A DNA stretch of 64,000 nt from Planktophila sp965267775 (GCA_965267775.1 OZ254140.1:1426001-1490000), one strand, 5' to 3'. Counted from the first letter of the stretch, positions 1-8,184 are shown. Program-made: numbers and translations. Notes: a model not told the origin generated them from the sequence alone.

Positions 1-768
1 GCGCGCAAGCGGGAAGTGGCGCACAACGCGAATATCTAGACCTTCAGGTGCAAGTGACTTTCCATCTTTATCAAAAGGTTGCTTTGTAAGAATTACCTGT
101 AGATCTTTCCAGCCAATCAAGCCAGAGAGAGCGGCAGTTAACTTCTCATTAACGTCGCTATCACCGGTTCCGAGCTGGACTAAGACTGCTGGGCGATCAA
201 GGTCAAGGCCCAAGACCTTTCGTGCCTCTTCGCGTGAAAGCGCCTCAGATTCTCGAAAGAGTGAGACTGAAGAAGTAAGCGTTGCATCATTGCGTTGGGC
301 TGTTGGTCCAAAATCGTAGGCACGGGCCATATCACCAGGTTCGACGATGTGGTCCATCATCTTTGATTGCATGCCTAGAACAAATCGTTGTGGCTTCTTC
401 TGCCATAAGCCTCGGCGAACCCAGACCAGCGCCAACTTTGGGTGAGAGAACTTCGCTGCAATAACGCCTGGGTATGGAACGACGCCATCAAATGACATGA
501 CCGTTGCTCCGGTCTCATCCACCAACGCCATCAATCGATCGCGGAGATAGTCATCCCAATTCTCTCGCGGCATCCATCCTCGATCGCGACCAGGAATGTA
601 TTCGACTCGAATTCCAAGATAGTCAGGAATCTCTGCAATTCCACCCGCCATTGAGACGATGATCGGATTAGCGTATTTCTTAAGTTCAATGGCAATCGCT
701 GTTGCACGTACCAGGTGGCCCATTCCAACGCCGTTGCTCGTCGCTAGAATAATTGTTGGCTTTGTCAT
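1..768 (-). CDS. GT-B type glycosyltransferase (C-terminus cut by the window edge)
   Basis: The minus strand is open from an ATG at 768 to the left edge, 256 codons without a stop. The protein starts MTKPTIILATSNGVGMGH and continues as an alpha/beta protein. The early GMGH followed by LVRATAI is the N-terminal glycine motif of MurG- and UDP-glycosyltransferase-like GT-B enzymes, and a later VLVQLGTGDSDVNEKL segment fits the start of the nucleotide-sugar-binding half. No ribosome binding site is seen; TAGCCT lies 8 bases before the ATG, suggesting a leaderless mRNA. It is divergent from the TetR gene at 816. The donor and acceptor sugars cannot be told from this fragment. Fold call is fairly secure, exact role is not. 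Confidence 0.75.
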   Translation of the reverse strand, partial: MTKPTIILATSNGVGMGHLVRATAIAIELKKYANPIIVSMAGGIAEIPDYLGIRVEYIPGRDRGWMPRENWDDYLRDRLMALVDETGATVMSFDGVVPYPGVIAAKFSHPKLALVWVRRGLWQKKPQRFVLGMQSKMMDHIVEPGDMARAYDFGPTAQRNDATLTSSVSLFRESEALSREEARKVLGLDLDRPAVLVQLGTGDSDVNEKLTAALSGLIGWKDLQVILTKQPFDKDGKSLAPEGLDIRVVRHFPLAR

Positions 769-794
769 GGTGGTTAAGGCTACCAATACTTCGC

Positions 795-812
795 AATATT
801 GAGTTTAATATC
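795..812. promoter_or_regulatory. Short inverted repeat between divergent glycosyltransferase and TetR genes
   Basis: ATATT (796-800) and AATAT (807-811) form an inverted repeat with a 6-base spacer immediately before the TetR start codon at 816. A TetR protein commonly binds such a repeat in its own divergent promoter, so this is a possible autoregulatory operator. The arms are short and AT-rich, so chance is a real alternative. Confidence 0.3.
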
Positions 813-815
813 CCA

Positions 816-1421
816 ATGTCACCGACAATTCACCCTACAAAGGCACGTCTCATTGAGACCGCTGCTGCCCTTTTGGAAACGCAATTCCCAGGGTCAGTTC
901 AAGTAGATGAAATCCTAGAAAAATCGGGGATTTCAAAGGGAAGTCTTTATCATCACTTTGAAGATCTCGGTGAACTTCTCGAAGCTGCACAGGTGGCACG
1001 TTATGCAGAATGGGTTAATCGCAGTATTGGCTTGATTACTCCAGTGCTCACGGAGACAAAGACCCGCGATGAAATGATCGAGGGACTTCGTCGAATCACT
1101 CGTTTCACTCAATCAGCAGAATTTAAAGGTATGAGATTTCAACGTGCACGCGCACTTGCAAATGCCGAAACATCAAAGCGATTTGAGCACGCGTTAGGTG
1201 TAGAACAAGAACGACTGAATATCGCTCTCGCTGATTTAGTTCAAGAGGCGAAAAATAAAGGACTTTTCAAGGAAGAGTTAGATCCACGTATCGTTGCTAT
1301 TTTCATTCAAAGTTATACCCTCGGAAAAATCGTTGATGACATCGTTCCTGATCCAATGGCTCAGGAAATGTGGGAAAATTTCATCGTAAATATGCTTGTC
1401 GCCACGATGGTTACTCAATAG
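816..1421 (+). CDS. TetR/AcrR family transcriptional regulator
   Basis: A 201-residue protein, the usual TetR length. The N-terminal segment carries the family helix-turn-helix: VDEILEKSGISKGSLYHHF, with the typical G-S-L-Y-H-H-F recognition helix, at about residues 30-48. The rest is an alpha-helical ligand-binding and dimerisation domain with no recognisable ligand signature. A longer frame opens at 753, but the ATG at 816 (MSPTIHPTKARL) puts the DNA-binding domain at the normal distance from the N-terminus. It is divergent from a glycosyltransferase and 116 bases upstream of an aminotransferase, so either could be a target. The ligand is unknown. Confidence 0.85.
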   Translation: MSPTIHPTKARLIETAAALLETQFPGSVQVDEILEKSGISKGSLYHHFEDLGELLEAAQVARYAEWVNRSIGLITPVLTETKTRDEMIEGLRRITRFTQSAEFKGMRFQRARALANAETSKRFEHALGVEQERLNIALADLVQEAKNKGLFKEELDPRIVAIFIQSYTLGKIVDDIVPDPMAQEMWENFIVNMLVATMVTQ

Positions 1422-1491
1422 TTGCAACTTCTTTGGGCTTCGGCGATAATTGCGCCACACGTTTAAGACGTGGTTAAAAGGAGAGTACAGA

Positions 1492-1522
1492 ACAAAACCG
1501 CTTCTAAGTTAGAGGCTTTTGT
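1492..1522 (+). promoter_or_regulatory. Hairpin in the leader of the aminotransferase gene
   Basis: ACAAAA (1492-1497) pairs with TTTTGT (1517-1522), and inside it GCTTCTA (1500-1506) pairs with TAGAGGC (1510-1516) with one G-T pair and a CC bulge, giving about a 13-bp stem with a 3-base loop. It ends 15 bases before the ATG at 1538, where no ribosome binding site is visible. It could be a weak terminator for the TetR gene or a 5' leader element controlling the aminotransferase. Confidence 0.45.
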
Positions 1523-1537
1523 AGTACAGCGTTACAA

Positions 1538-2929
1538 ATGACAACTGCGCCACATGCGAATACGTATCGTCGAGTCCCAGCAACATCAACACCAATTTCT
1601 CCTGAGAAGGTAGCGTCAGTTCTCGCCGCCGAGTGGGAGCTATTCACAAAAAACACCAAGGCATCAGAGACAGAGAGCAAGCGCGCTTTCTCATCTCTCC
1701 CCCTCGGTGTGACATCTAGCTTCCAGCACTGGGATCCATACCCAATCTCTATTGCCAGCGCAGAGGGCGCATATATGACCGATGTTGATGGTCGTAAATT
1801 GCTCGACCTCTCAATGGGTTTTGGAGCAATGCTTGCTGGCCACCTCAACCCAGTTGTTGTTGAGGAGATTCAATCTTCTCTGACAAAGGGAATGCTCTTT
1901 GTAACTCCATCTCCAACATCTACCGATGCTGCAGAGCGGATCTGTAAGCGTTTCGGTATCGATCAAGTTCGATTTACCAATTCAGGTACAGAGTCAACGA
2001 TGTATGCCGTTCGCGTTGCGCGATCAGCGACAGAGAAGATGGGTATCTTGAAGATTGAAGGTGGTTACCACGGTAGCTACGACCCATTCGTAGTCTCATC
2101 AAAGCCACCTATCGACAAGATTGGTAAGGCTGATAAGCCGGTTCCATATATTGATTCAAACTTGGTTCCCGGAGATATCTACGTCGTTCCATTTAATAAC
2201 ATCGAAGCACTTGAGAAGATGTTTAAGAAGAACGCTAAGAAGCTTGCCTGCTTTATCGTCGAGCCGGTACTAGAGAACCTTGCAATCGTTCTTCCTGATG
2301 CTGGATATCTCGAGCGAGTTCGCGAACTCTGCGATCAGTACAACGTTGTTCTCATCTTTGACGAGGTAAAGACAGGTCTTACAGCTGGCGCTCACGGTGC
2401 TTCAATGCGCCTAGGAGTAAAGCCAGACTTGATTACTCTCGCTAAATCAATCGGTGGCGGACTTCCACTTGCAGCCTTCGGCGGTAAGAAGGAGTACATG
2501 GATTTTGTTACCAATAACAAGATGGCCCACTTCGGTACATTTAACGGTAACCCTCTTGCTATGGCAGGTGTTCGTGCAATCGATCGCATTGCGACAGAGG
2601 CAACTCTTGGCGCAGCTGAAGAGCTTAATTTCCAGGCACTTGAGCGCATCGGCGACATCATTGATGAGTACAAACTTCCTGCGCACACAGTCGGTTTCGG
2701 TGTTAAGGGTTGTGTTACTTGGTCAACTACGCCCGTTCGTAACTATCGCGACTACAAGGCGACTGATTTTGGTGTTGCAGAGGCACATTGGCTCTTCGCA
2801 CTCAATCGCGGAATCATCACTCCGCCAGGACTTGATGAGCAGTGGTTGATTTCGCTTGCACATACTCAGACTGAAATCGACATCTTGGTCGATGATTTTG
2901 CTGAGTTTGCTAAGGCGTTGCGAAAGTAA
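1538..2929 (+). CDS. Class-III PLP-dependent aminotransferase, glutamate-1-semialdehyde aminomutase-like
   Basis: A 463-residue fold-type I PLP enzyme. GTES near residue 150 binds the cofactor phosphate, FDEVKTG near 274-280 gives the Asp that contacts the pyridine nitrogen, and Lys303 in TLAKSIGGGLP is the predicted Schiff-base lysine. FGTFNGNPLAM around 330 is also typical of the subgroup. The closest recognisable relatives are glutamate-1-semialdehyde 2,1-aminomutases and omega-amino-acid aminotransferases; the extra ~60 N-terminal residues make it longer than a standard HemL. No haem genes are nearby, so a catabolic or special aminotransferase role next to the TetR regulator is more likely. 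The substrate cannot be assigned. It converges with the zinc-ribbon gene with 3 bases between stops. Confidence 0.85.
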   Translation: MTTAPHANTYRRVPATSTPISPEKVASVLAAEWELFTKNTKASETESKRAFSSLPLGVTSSFQHWDPYPISIASAEGAYMTDVDGRKLLDLSMGFGAMLAGHLNPVVVEEIQSSLTKGMLFVTPSPTSTDAAERICKRFGIDQVRFTNSGTESTMYAVRVARSATEKMGILKIEGGYHGSYDPFVVSSKPPIDKIGKADKPVPYIDSNLVPGDIYVVPFNNIEALEKMFKKNAKKLACFIVEPVLENLAIVLPDAGYLERVRELCDQYNVVLIFDEVKTGLTAGAHGASMRLGVKPDLITLAKSIGGGLPLAAFGGKKEYMDFVTNNKMAHFGTFNGNPLAMAGVRAIDRIATEATLGAAEELNFQALERIGDIIDEYKLPAHTVGFGVKGCVTWSTTPVRNYRDYKATDFGVAEAHWLFALNRGIITPPGLDEQWLISLAHTQTEIDILVDDFAEFAKALRK

Positions 2930-2932
2930 CTC

Positions 2933-3457
2933 TTATTCGAGTTTCCACTCGAGGTAATGAGCTGCTTCACCTGAACAGAAAGAATTATTCTCTAACGTCC
3001 AGAGGATGATGCCGTTCTTCTTACCTTCTTCGACTCCGCTCCATGCTGCCGAAAATTCAGCATTGAGATTGATGTAATTATCAAGAGCCGCTGCTGCTGA
3101 TTTCTCATCGGGATAGATCCAAATTGTGCAGCTACCTGTCGCAGTCGTAATCGCTTGCTCTGGAGCGTACTCGCCTGCAGATTGAAGTACTTCGCTCGTC
3201 TTATCTTCAGTCCATGCAAGTACAGCTTGATTCTTTAGGCGAGAAAGTAAATCAGCATTACGTTGGTTGTAGATACCAAAGATGGGTGCGATTACTAGGG
3301 CAATGACGGCGGCATATCCGCAATATGTGATGAACGGTGCCTTCTTCTTTCCTGATTTTTCTGGCGCAGTCCATTCGATGCGCTCACCACATCTACTGCA
3401 ATGGTTCCAGCCAGATTTCACTTGAGATGAGCACTCACCACATTTGAGTTTTGCCAT
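2933..3457 (-). CDS. Zinc-ribbon membrane protein of unknown function
   Basis: A 174-residue protein. It starts with a zinc ribbon (CGEC at 6-9 and CSRC at about 20-23), then a basic stretch and a single hydrophobic segment around residues 44-63. The remaining ~110 residues would be outside the membrane and contain two cysteines (in SCTIWIY and SFCSG) that could pair. Zinc ribbon plus one membrane helix plus an extracytoplasmic domain is a common actinobacterial layout without an assigned reaction. The ATG at 3457 has no ribosome binding site; TTCAAT lies 6 bases upstream, fitting a leaderless start. Confidence 0.7.
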   Translation of the reverse strand: MAKLKCGECSSQVKSGWNHCSRCGERIEWTAPEKSGKKKAPFITYCGYAAVIALVIAPIFGIYNQRNADLLSRLKNQAVLAWTEDKTSEVLQSAGEYAPEQAITTATGSCTIWIYPDEKSAAAALDNYINLNAEFSAAWSGVEEGKKNGIILWTLENNSFCSGEAAHYLEWKLE

Positions 3458-3559
3458 GGGTTAATTGAACCTTCGCCCATCAAGGCGAGCAAGGAAATTG
3501 TAGATTTTGAGTGGTCATAGTTGAGTTGAAGCCACCAAATTCCTCCTTGAGTAGAGGAT

Positions 3560-4594
3560 TTAACGCTTTGTTGAACGCCTGGAAATGCCGATTACGGAAG
3601 GTGGCGAGGTAACTGGTGGATAGCCATTAAAAGCTGGAGTAAGGGTGGCAGTGAGAGTTACCGATCCTTGGAGAGGTGGCTTCCATCCGCATGTCGCAGT
3701 GATCGTTCCTGATGTAACAGTTGAGACCGCCAAACAATTTGGAATTCTCTTTCCGCTTGCAAAGAAGCGAACTATCCCTGCCGTGCTCACTGTCGCAACT
3801 ATGCTTATTGATGATCCTTTATTTAAAGAACCAGAGATTGCGTCAAGAGAGATACTTGCAGTACCTGTCATAAATGCACGAATTGGGCGAGTGTAAAAAC
3901 TAGTTGCTGCATATTGCCATGTGCTTTGTTCTGCTGCATTGCCATCGCTTCCATAAAGTACGAAGTTTTGATGCCACTGAGCTGAACCAGGGTTAGTGCT
4001 CTGTGTAGAGGACTGGTACGAACCTGCTGAAAATGTATATGCGGTGGGGACTCCGGTGTTGAGCGCATTGGTATATGTACATGGTGAACTAAGAGTGATT
4101 GTTTCTCCATGAGACCACTGACAGAGCACCCGAAGCTCGGCCATAGTTGGCACATACCAATCACTTAATCCACCACCGCCATATGCCCGCGCAGAAACGG
4201 CGGCACTTCCTGTCGATGTATCTGCCGCAGCCATTGCAATTGAATTCTTCAGTCCTAACCCAAGTTGTGACGTTGTCATTGTTGGTGACGACACTTGACC
4301 AATTCCCGCGACGGCTGTGGCGTATTGATTCCAATATCTTGTGCCGTCACTTGATCCACCAGACCAATTTTTTGGAGCCGCTTCAAGGGTGTTACAGAAA
4401 GTTGCTAATGTGGCTCCGCATGCAAATGGCGTTCCAGTCGTATAAAAAACGATTCCACCACCAGGGCCAGTATCTCCAGCGCTGCATTGAACTTCTCCGC
4501 CACATACCTTGGGGGCCGCATCTGCTGGAAGAGGTAAAAATGAGCAAGTGCTCAATAGGGCGATGGCGAGAATGAGTCTCATCGCTGTTCGCAT
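3560..4594 (-). CDS. Secreted DUF1566-like protein with a C-terminal Ig-like domain
   Basis: A 344-residue exported protein. A signal peptide covers roughly residues 1-27 (hydrophobic core then ADAA). The body opens with GDTGPGGGIVFY and later has YWNQYA, SDWYVPTMAEL and YQSSTQS, the recurring motifs of the DUF1566 / Fib_succ_major-like fold seen in secreted lectin-like proteins. About the last 90 residues (from ASISLDAISGSL) look like an Ig-like repeat domain. CATAAT stands 6 bases before the ATG, so the transcript may be leaderless. A surface or adhesion role is inferred from composition only. Confidence 0.7.
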   Translation of the reverse strand: MRTAMRLILAIALLSTCSFLPLPADAAPKVCGGEVQCSAGDTGPGGGIVFYTTGTPFACGATLATFCNTLEAAPKNWSGGSSDGTRYWNQYATAVAGIGQVSSPTMTTSQLGLGLKNSIAMAAADTSTGSAAVSARAYGGGGLSDWYVPTMAELRVLCQWSHGETITLSSPCTYTNALNTGVPTAYTFSAGSYQSSTQSTNPGSAQWHQNFVLYGSDGNAAEQSTWQYAATSFYTRPIRAFMTGTASISLDAISGSLNKGSSISIVATVSTAGIVRFFASGKRIPNCLAVSTVTSGTITATCGWKPPLQGSVTLTATLTPAFNGYPPVTSPPSVIGISRRSTKR

Positions 4595-4648
4595 TGCCTA
4601 ATTATGCACTACTCAATTTTGCTGTCTCCCTAGAGATTGGGAGAAAGA

Positions 4649-4683
4649 AGAAAAGCCCCGAGTGTGAAAGGCACTCGAGGCTT
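4649..4683 (-). terminator. Intrinsic terminator of the tRNA-Arg gene
   Basis: AAGCCCCGAGTG (4653-4664) and CACTCGAGGCTT (4672-4683) form a ~12-bp stem with one mismatch. On the minus strand it is followed by TTTTCTTC. It lies just downstream of tRNA-Arg. Confidence 0.8.
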
Positions 4684-4689
4684 AACTTG

Positions 4690-4762
4690 TGCGCGCGAAG
4701 GGATTCGAACCCCTAACCTTCTGATCCGTAGTCAGATGCTCTATCCGTTGAGCTACGCACGC
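4690..4762 (-). tRNA. tRNA-Arg(ACG)
   Basis: A 73-nt cloverleaf: acceptor GCGTGCG/CGCGCGC, D-arm GCTC...GAGC, anticodon stem TCTGA/TCAGA with loop CTACGGA (anticodon ACG, inosine-modified in bacteria), T-arm AGGGG-TTCGAAT-CCCTT. The 3' CCA is not encoded. A terminator follows at 4649-4683. Confidence 0.97.
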
Positions 4763-4797
4763 TTATTTATTTGTAGAACGCGAATAATACCTTCTTA

Positions 4798-6072
4798 TTA
4801 GAGCGCACCCAAATTGAGCAATTCTTCGCGAGAAACAGCCTTTTTACGAGGTTTTCCAAGCGGTTCGCCCGCAGCAACTTCGGCAGCGTTGATCTGCTCC
4901 CAATGCAATTGAGTCACTACCTTTTCATGGGTGATGATTTCAGTGACATCTCCTGAATCCTTGGGTGAATCTAATTGAGAGACGAGTAGCTTCATTACAT
5001 CTGCAGCATCAGATTTATTCGTCCCGATAACACCTGATGGTCCACGCTTTGCCCAACCGACAACATAGAGATTGCCATCCACATGGCCCTCATCATTTAC
5101 AACCTTGCCATGTGCAAATGGAATTCCTGCAAGAGATGGAGATTCGTATCCGATTGCTGTGATTACAAGGCCACACTTGATTGAGAAGGTTTCATCTCTA
5201 CCTGTGCGCTTAAATACAACTTCTTCAACCTTGCCATTGCCCTTAATCTCAATAGGTGTAGCCAAAAATTGGAAGCGCATTGTGCGCTCATGTGAGGTTG
5301 GTTCGCGCTCTGCAATTACCGTCATTGCATCGAGATTAGACTTTGTATCTTTCTCAATATCATCGCCTGCGCGAACAATAGCTGCAGAGATATCTTCTGG
5401 TTCAATCACAACATTGGTGTGCTCAAGCTTTGGAAGTTCACGAAGCTCAGGAGATGTGAATGCAGCATGTTCGGCGCCACGTCGCGCGCTGATCACAACT
5501 TCTCGAATTGCGCTGGCCTTGAGCGCATCGATTGCGTGATCTGCTGTATCTGTTGGATCAAGCTCTGCTGGTTCAAGAGCCAACATTCGCGCAACATCCA
5601 TCGCAACATTTCCGGCACCAATTACAACTGCAGTCTGTGAAGTGAGATCGAAATTCTCATCCTTAAAGTCTGGGTGTGCGTTATACCAAGGGACAAATGT
5701 TGCCGCCGATAGCGAACCTGGTAACTCTTCACCTGGAATTCCAAGCTTCTTACCCTTCGGAGATCCAGTAGCAATGACAACTGCGTCATAGCGTTCACGT
5801 AACTGCTCGATTGTGAGATCGCTACCTAGCTCGACATTTGCAAAGAGACGAAAGTCAGGATTATTAGCAATCTTCTCAAAGACCTTTGAAACGCTCTTAA
5901 TCTTTGGGTGATCCGGGGCAACGCCGCTACGTACTAGACCCCACGGGGTTGGGAGGCGCTCAATCATGTCGATAGAGAATGTGAGTTCAGCGGTCGCAAG
6001 GTTTTGAAGCGCCTGAGCCGCAAAATAACCGGCTGGGCCTGCACCTACAATTGCAATCTTGAAGCTCTTCAT
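4798..6072 (-). CDS. Ferredoxin/adrenodoxin-type NADP+ reductase (FprA-like)
   Basis: A ~424-residue flavoprotein that moves electrons between NADPH and ferredoxin in the cytoplasm. The N-terminal FAD site is IAIVGAGPAGYFAAQAL; the region PTPWGLVRSGVAPDHPKIK is diagnostic of adrenodoxin-reductase-like FprA enzymes; VVIGAGNVAMDVARML is the NADP(H) Rossmann motif; GWAKRGPSGVIGTNKSDA near the C-terminus is the conserved FAD-contacting segment. The frame opens with GTG at 6081, but the ATG at 6072 is preferred because GAGGTGAG sits at ribosome-binding distance before it. It stands alone, 45 bases after the sipW-type operon's last gene, and probably supplies or drains ferredoxin for redox enzymes elsewhere. 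Confidence 0.9.
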   Translation of the reverse strand: MKSFKIAIVGAGPAGYFAAQALQNLATAELTFSIDMIERLPTPWGLVRSGVAPDHPKIKSVSKVFEKIANNPDFRLFANVELGSDLTIEQLRERYDAVVIATGSPKGKKLGIPGEELPGSLSAATFVPWYNAHPDFKDENFDLTSQTAVVIGAGNVAMDVARMLALEPAELDPTDTADHAIDALKASAIREVVISARRGAEHAAFTSPELRELPKLEHTNVVIEPEDISAAIVRAGDDIEKDTKSNLDAMTVIAEREPTSHERTMRFQFLATPIEIKGNGKVEEVVFKRTGRDETFSIKCGLVITAIGYESPSLAGIPFAHGKVVNDEGHVDGNLYVVGWAKRGPSGVIGTNKSDAADVMKLLVSQLDSPKDSGDVTEIITHEKVVTQLHWEQINAAEVAAGEPLGKPRKKAVSREELLNLGAL

Positions 6073-6117
6073 TCGACTCACCTCTGATAGATCTCGAGGG
6101 TCGAAGTTTAACCTTCT

Positions 6118-6657
6118 TTAAGAGTTGAAGGTGCCGGCAGAGACATTGGCGAGGCTGGCAGATACTGAGACGATCAAAGATCCGACCTTATTTTGAACGA
6201 TTTGGAATGAGTAGAAGCTATTCGCCGGCAAAGTCAAGGTGTAGACGGTTGCTGCGTTATGAACTGGGGCTGTCACATTGGTCGAGGTGCCCGAGGAACA
6301 GATATTGGTTCCTGTAAAGCTTGCATTGAGATTGCAACGACGGAAGACGCTGACATTGGCATTTGAAGCAGGCAAGGTGATTGTCATTGTGAAACGGGTG
6401 ACACCAAGTGATCCGCTGTTATTGATATGGAATGTGCGCACGGTTCCATTACTCAAGATGGTGCTATAGGCGATTCCTGTATTGGTGAAACTTTGAGTGC
6501 CAGTTGCAAAAATCACGACGTTTCCGGAGGCAACTGTGAGGGTGTTATTGGATTGAGCCTTCACCGCTGCTTCGGCAAATGGTGGCTGGGTGAGCACGAT
6601 TAATAACGCGCCCACCACAGCGGCGACGAGAGATGTAGATTTGCGATTGAATCTCAT
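6118..6657 (-). CDS. Small secreted protein, third gene of the sipW-type operon
   Basis: A 179-residue exported protein. A clear signal peptide (MRFNRKS, then a long hydrophobic stretch, ending near AEA at about residue 30) is followed by a beta-rich, Thr/Ser/Asn-rich chain with no charged catalytic motif. Two cysteines around RRCNL and NICSS are about 14 residues apart and may pair. The C-terminus (SAGTFNS) resembles that of its neighbour (PAGVNS). The ATG is preceded by GGAAGGAGAGGGAG, a very strong ribosome binding site. It lies 53 bases behind the TasA-like gene and is probably co-transcribed, suggesting an accessory fibre subunit. I recognise no named family. Confidence 0.65.
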   Translation of the reverse strand: MRFNRKSTSLVAAVVGALLIVLTQPPFAEAAVKAQSNNTLTVASGNVVIFATGTQSFTNTGIAYSTILSNGTVRTFHINNSGSLGVTRFTMTITLPASNANVSVFRRCNLNASFTGTNICSSGTSTNVTAPVHNAATVYTLTLPANSFYSFQIVQNKVGSLIVSVSASLANVSAGTFNS

Positions 6658-6710
6658 CTCCCTCTCCTTCCACCAATTGTTTCCGTGATTTCTATTTCGT
6701 TAACTTTTGA

Positions 6711-7388
6711 TTATGAGTTAACGCCTGCAGGTACGGCAGATGAATCCGTGATGATAAATGTCCAAGTCAAGTTAGCGCTAAGACCCTGGATTGTGCCGGA
6801 TGGCAAGACTCCATTGAGAACATTCTCTGTGCTCGCTGGAAGTGAGACTGAAACCTTGAGATAGCTAACGCCAGCTGCCAAGAGTGTTGGAAGTGTGATC
6901 GATGTAGCAGAAGTCTTCAAAGTCTTTGCAGAGGTGCTCGCAAGTACCGTTGTTGGTGTTCCGCCACATGTACCTGTGTTTGTGAAGGCGATTGAGCATC
7001 CTGCGATTGCGATCTGAAGGCCAGCAGTAGTGCTTTCGGATAAAGTGCTGGTATCTGATGTGACGAGCTGCAAGGTAGGTGTCATTCCATCGAGAGTTCC
7101 GCCATTGGTGAGATCTACATATCGGTTATATGTATCGCCTGGTCCGATATTTGCGATTGCTGTTGTAAAACCGTTGGTGATGCCAGATACACCAGATGGG
7201 GCCATAGTGAGCTTCAAAGTACCTGTGGTGACTTGTCCACCAGAAGTATTAGTTGCAGTCGCTGTAAGAGCCGCGAAGACGTTGGAGGAGACCATACCCG
7301 CACCGCCAATTGCAGCTGCAGCAACGATGGTGATCTTGAGTGCGATGCTGCCGGCGCTCTTTGATAGCACTGTTGTCATTGGGTTCAT
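6711..7388 (-). CDS. TasA/camelysin-like secreted protein, candidate fibre subunit
   Basis: A 225-residue exported protein. The N-terminal ~40 residues hold a hydrophobic segment (ALKITIVAAAAIGGAG) ending SSNVFAA, like the SipW-dependent signal peptides of TasA and camelysin. The mature part begins with TATNTSGGQVTTGTLKLTM and has NIGPGDTYNRYVDLTNGGTLDG at residues 80-101; a PGD motif followed by an Asn-x-Gly-Thr-Leu-Asp turn is the most recognisable TasA/CalY feature. Cys131 and Cys141 could form a disulfide. Its start overlaps the stop of the upstream signal peptidase by one base (TAATG), so translation is probably coupled. TasA relatives polymerise into extracellular fibres; fibre formation here is inference. 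Confidence 0.7.
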   Translation of the reverse strand: MNPMTTVLSKSAGSIALKITIVAAAAIGGAGMVSSNVFAALTATATNTSGGQVTTGTLKLTMAPSGVSGITNGFTTAIANIGPGDTYNRYVDLTNGGTLDGMTPTLQLVTSDTSTLSESTTAGLQIAIAGCSIAFTNTGTCGGTPTTVLASTSAKTLKTSATSITLPTLLAAGVSYLKVSVSLPASTENVLNGVLPSGTIQGLSANLTWTFIITDSSAVPAGVNS

Positions 7389-8062
7389 TAGTTGCTCCCT
7401 ACCTTTTCTTCTCTTTCGATCGCAAGAGACTCTTGCAAATTATCGATAAGTTCTCTGTACTGCTGGTTATTACGACGTTCTTCGATGTAAAGTTCTTTAT
7501 AGACGCGCTCCGGGGTCAGCGATGCAACAATCTTCTTTCGGAAGAGGAATGCAAAGAGGCCGAGGATGTTGGCAACGACCAAGAAACTTGCCGCTGTCTG
7601 GCGACCTTGGACAGTATTCATATAGACCATTGGTCGACCCATGTAAGGAATCGTCCTCACGACCATAGAGACATTTGCATATGGTGAGACGATAAATGGG
7701 TCGCGGTCGGCAGAATCATTTGCATCGCCTTTTGTGATGATGCGAAGTGCACCGCTGAAATCACGAATCTCGGCGATGCGGTGTGAGTAGTAGACACCGG
7801 TTGATTGATTACTGACTGCGATGATGTCACCAACATGTAATGAAGTAGAGGCAACCAAGCGAGTAAGGAATACATCCCCTGGGTTAGCAGCAGGTTTCAT
7901 TGAACCGGTAAGAATTGGGGAGAATCCATATCCAAATTTGCTTGTAAGGATTGCTGGAGCTACGGCAAGAGAGATAGTGATCGCAATAAATACATAATTG
8001 CGAACCTTGCGTCCCTTGCTCACTTTTTTGCTCATGTAGTGAAGGTAGGTTGTAAACCTCAC
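7388..8062 (-). CDS. sipW: SipW-type signal peptidase I (family S26B)
   Basis: A 224-residue membrane peptidase. After a cytoplasmic basic stretch, a membrane segment (23-40) leads to the catalytic box ILTGSMKPAANPGD with nucleophile Ser54. His94 in YYSHRIAEI replaces the lysine general base of ordinary signal peptidases, the hallmark of the ER/SipW branch, and KGDANDSAD at 111-119 is the family's third box. A second membrane helix (~156-173) and a charged C-terminal helix follow. The start is taken as GTG at 8062 because GAGGA precedes it; an ATG at 8035 lacks such a site. SipW enzymes process TasA-like fibre proteins, and this gene is directly upstream of one. Confidence 0.88.
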   Translation of the reverse strand: MRFTTYLHYMSKKVSKGRKVRNYVFIAITISLAVAPAILTSKFGYGFSPILTGSMKPAANPGDVFLTRLVASTSLHVGDIIAVSNQSTGVYYSHRIAEIRDFSGALRIITKGDANDSADRDPFIVSPYANVSMVVRTIPYMGRPMVYMNTVQGRQTAASFLVVANILGLFAFLFRKKIVASLTPERVYKELYIEERRNNQQYRELIDNLQESLAIEREEKVGSN

Positions 8063-8118
8063 GATATCCTCACAGTTTCATCGTCTGTGCTCCACAATGC
8101 ATATATTTCGCTACTTTT

Positions 8119-8143
8119 GGTGGGATTGGGTCTATAACCCACC
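8119..8143. promoter_or_regulatory. Nested inverted repeat in the divergent sipW / receiver promoter region
   Basis: GGTGGG (8119-8124) and CCCACC (8138-8143) are inverted copies. Inside them TGGGT (8127-8131) and ACCCA (8137-8141) form a second, overlapping palindrome around CTATA. The element lies between the two divergent gene sets (starts at 8062 minus and 8185 plus) and TATAAC within it could be a -10 box, so a regulator bound here could control both. The OmpR-type regulator encoded at 10845 is the obvious candidate, by inference. Confidence 0.4.
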
Positions 8144-8184
8144 TACTCTTAGGCCATCACTTAAAGGTAAAGGGAGGCTCACAA

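Noticed and set aside
282..464. Short plus-strand frame inside the left-edge glycosyltransferase
   Set aside because: It lies antisense to a 256-codon open frame with clear GT-B motifs; no domain and no start signal.
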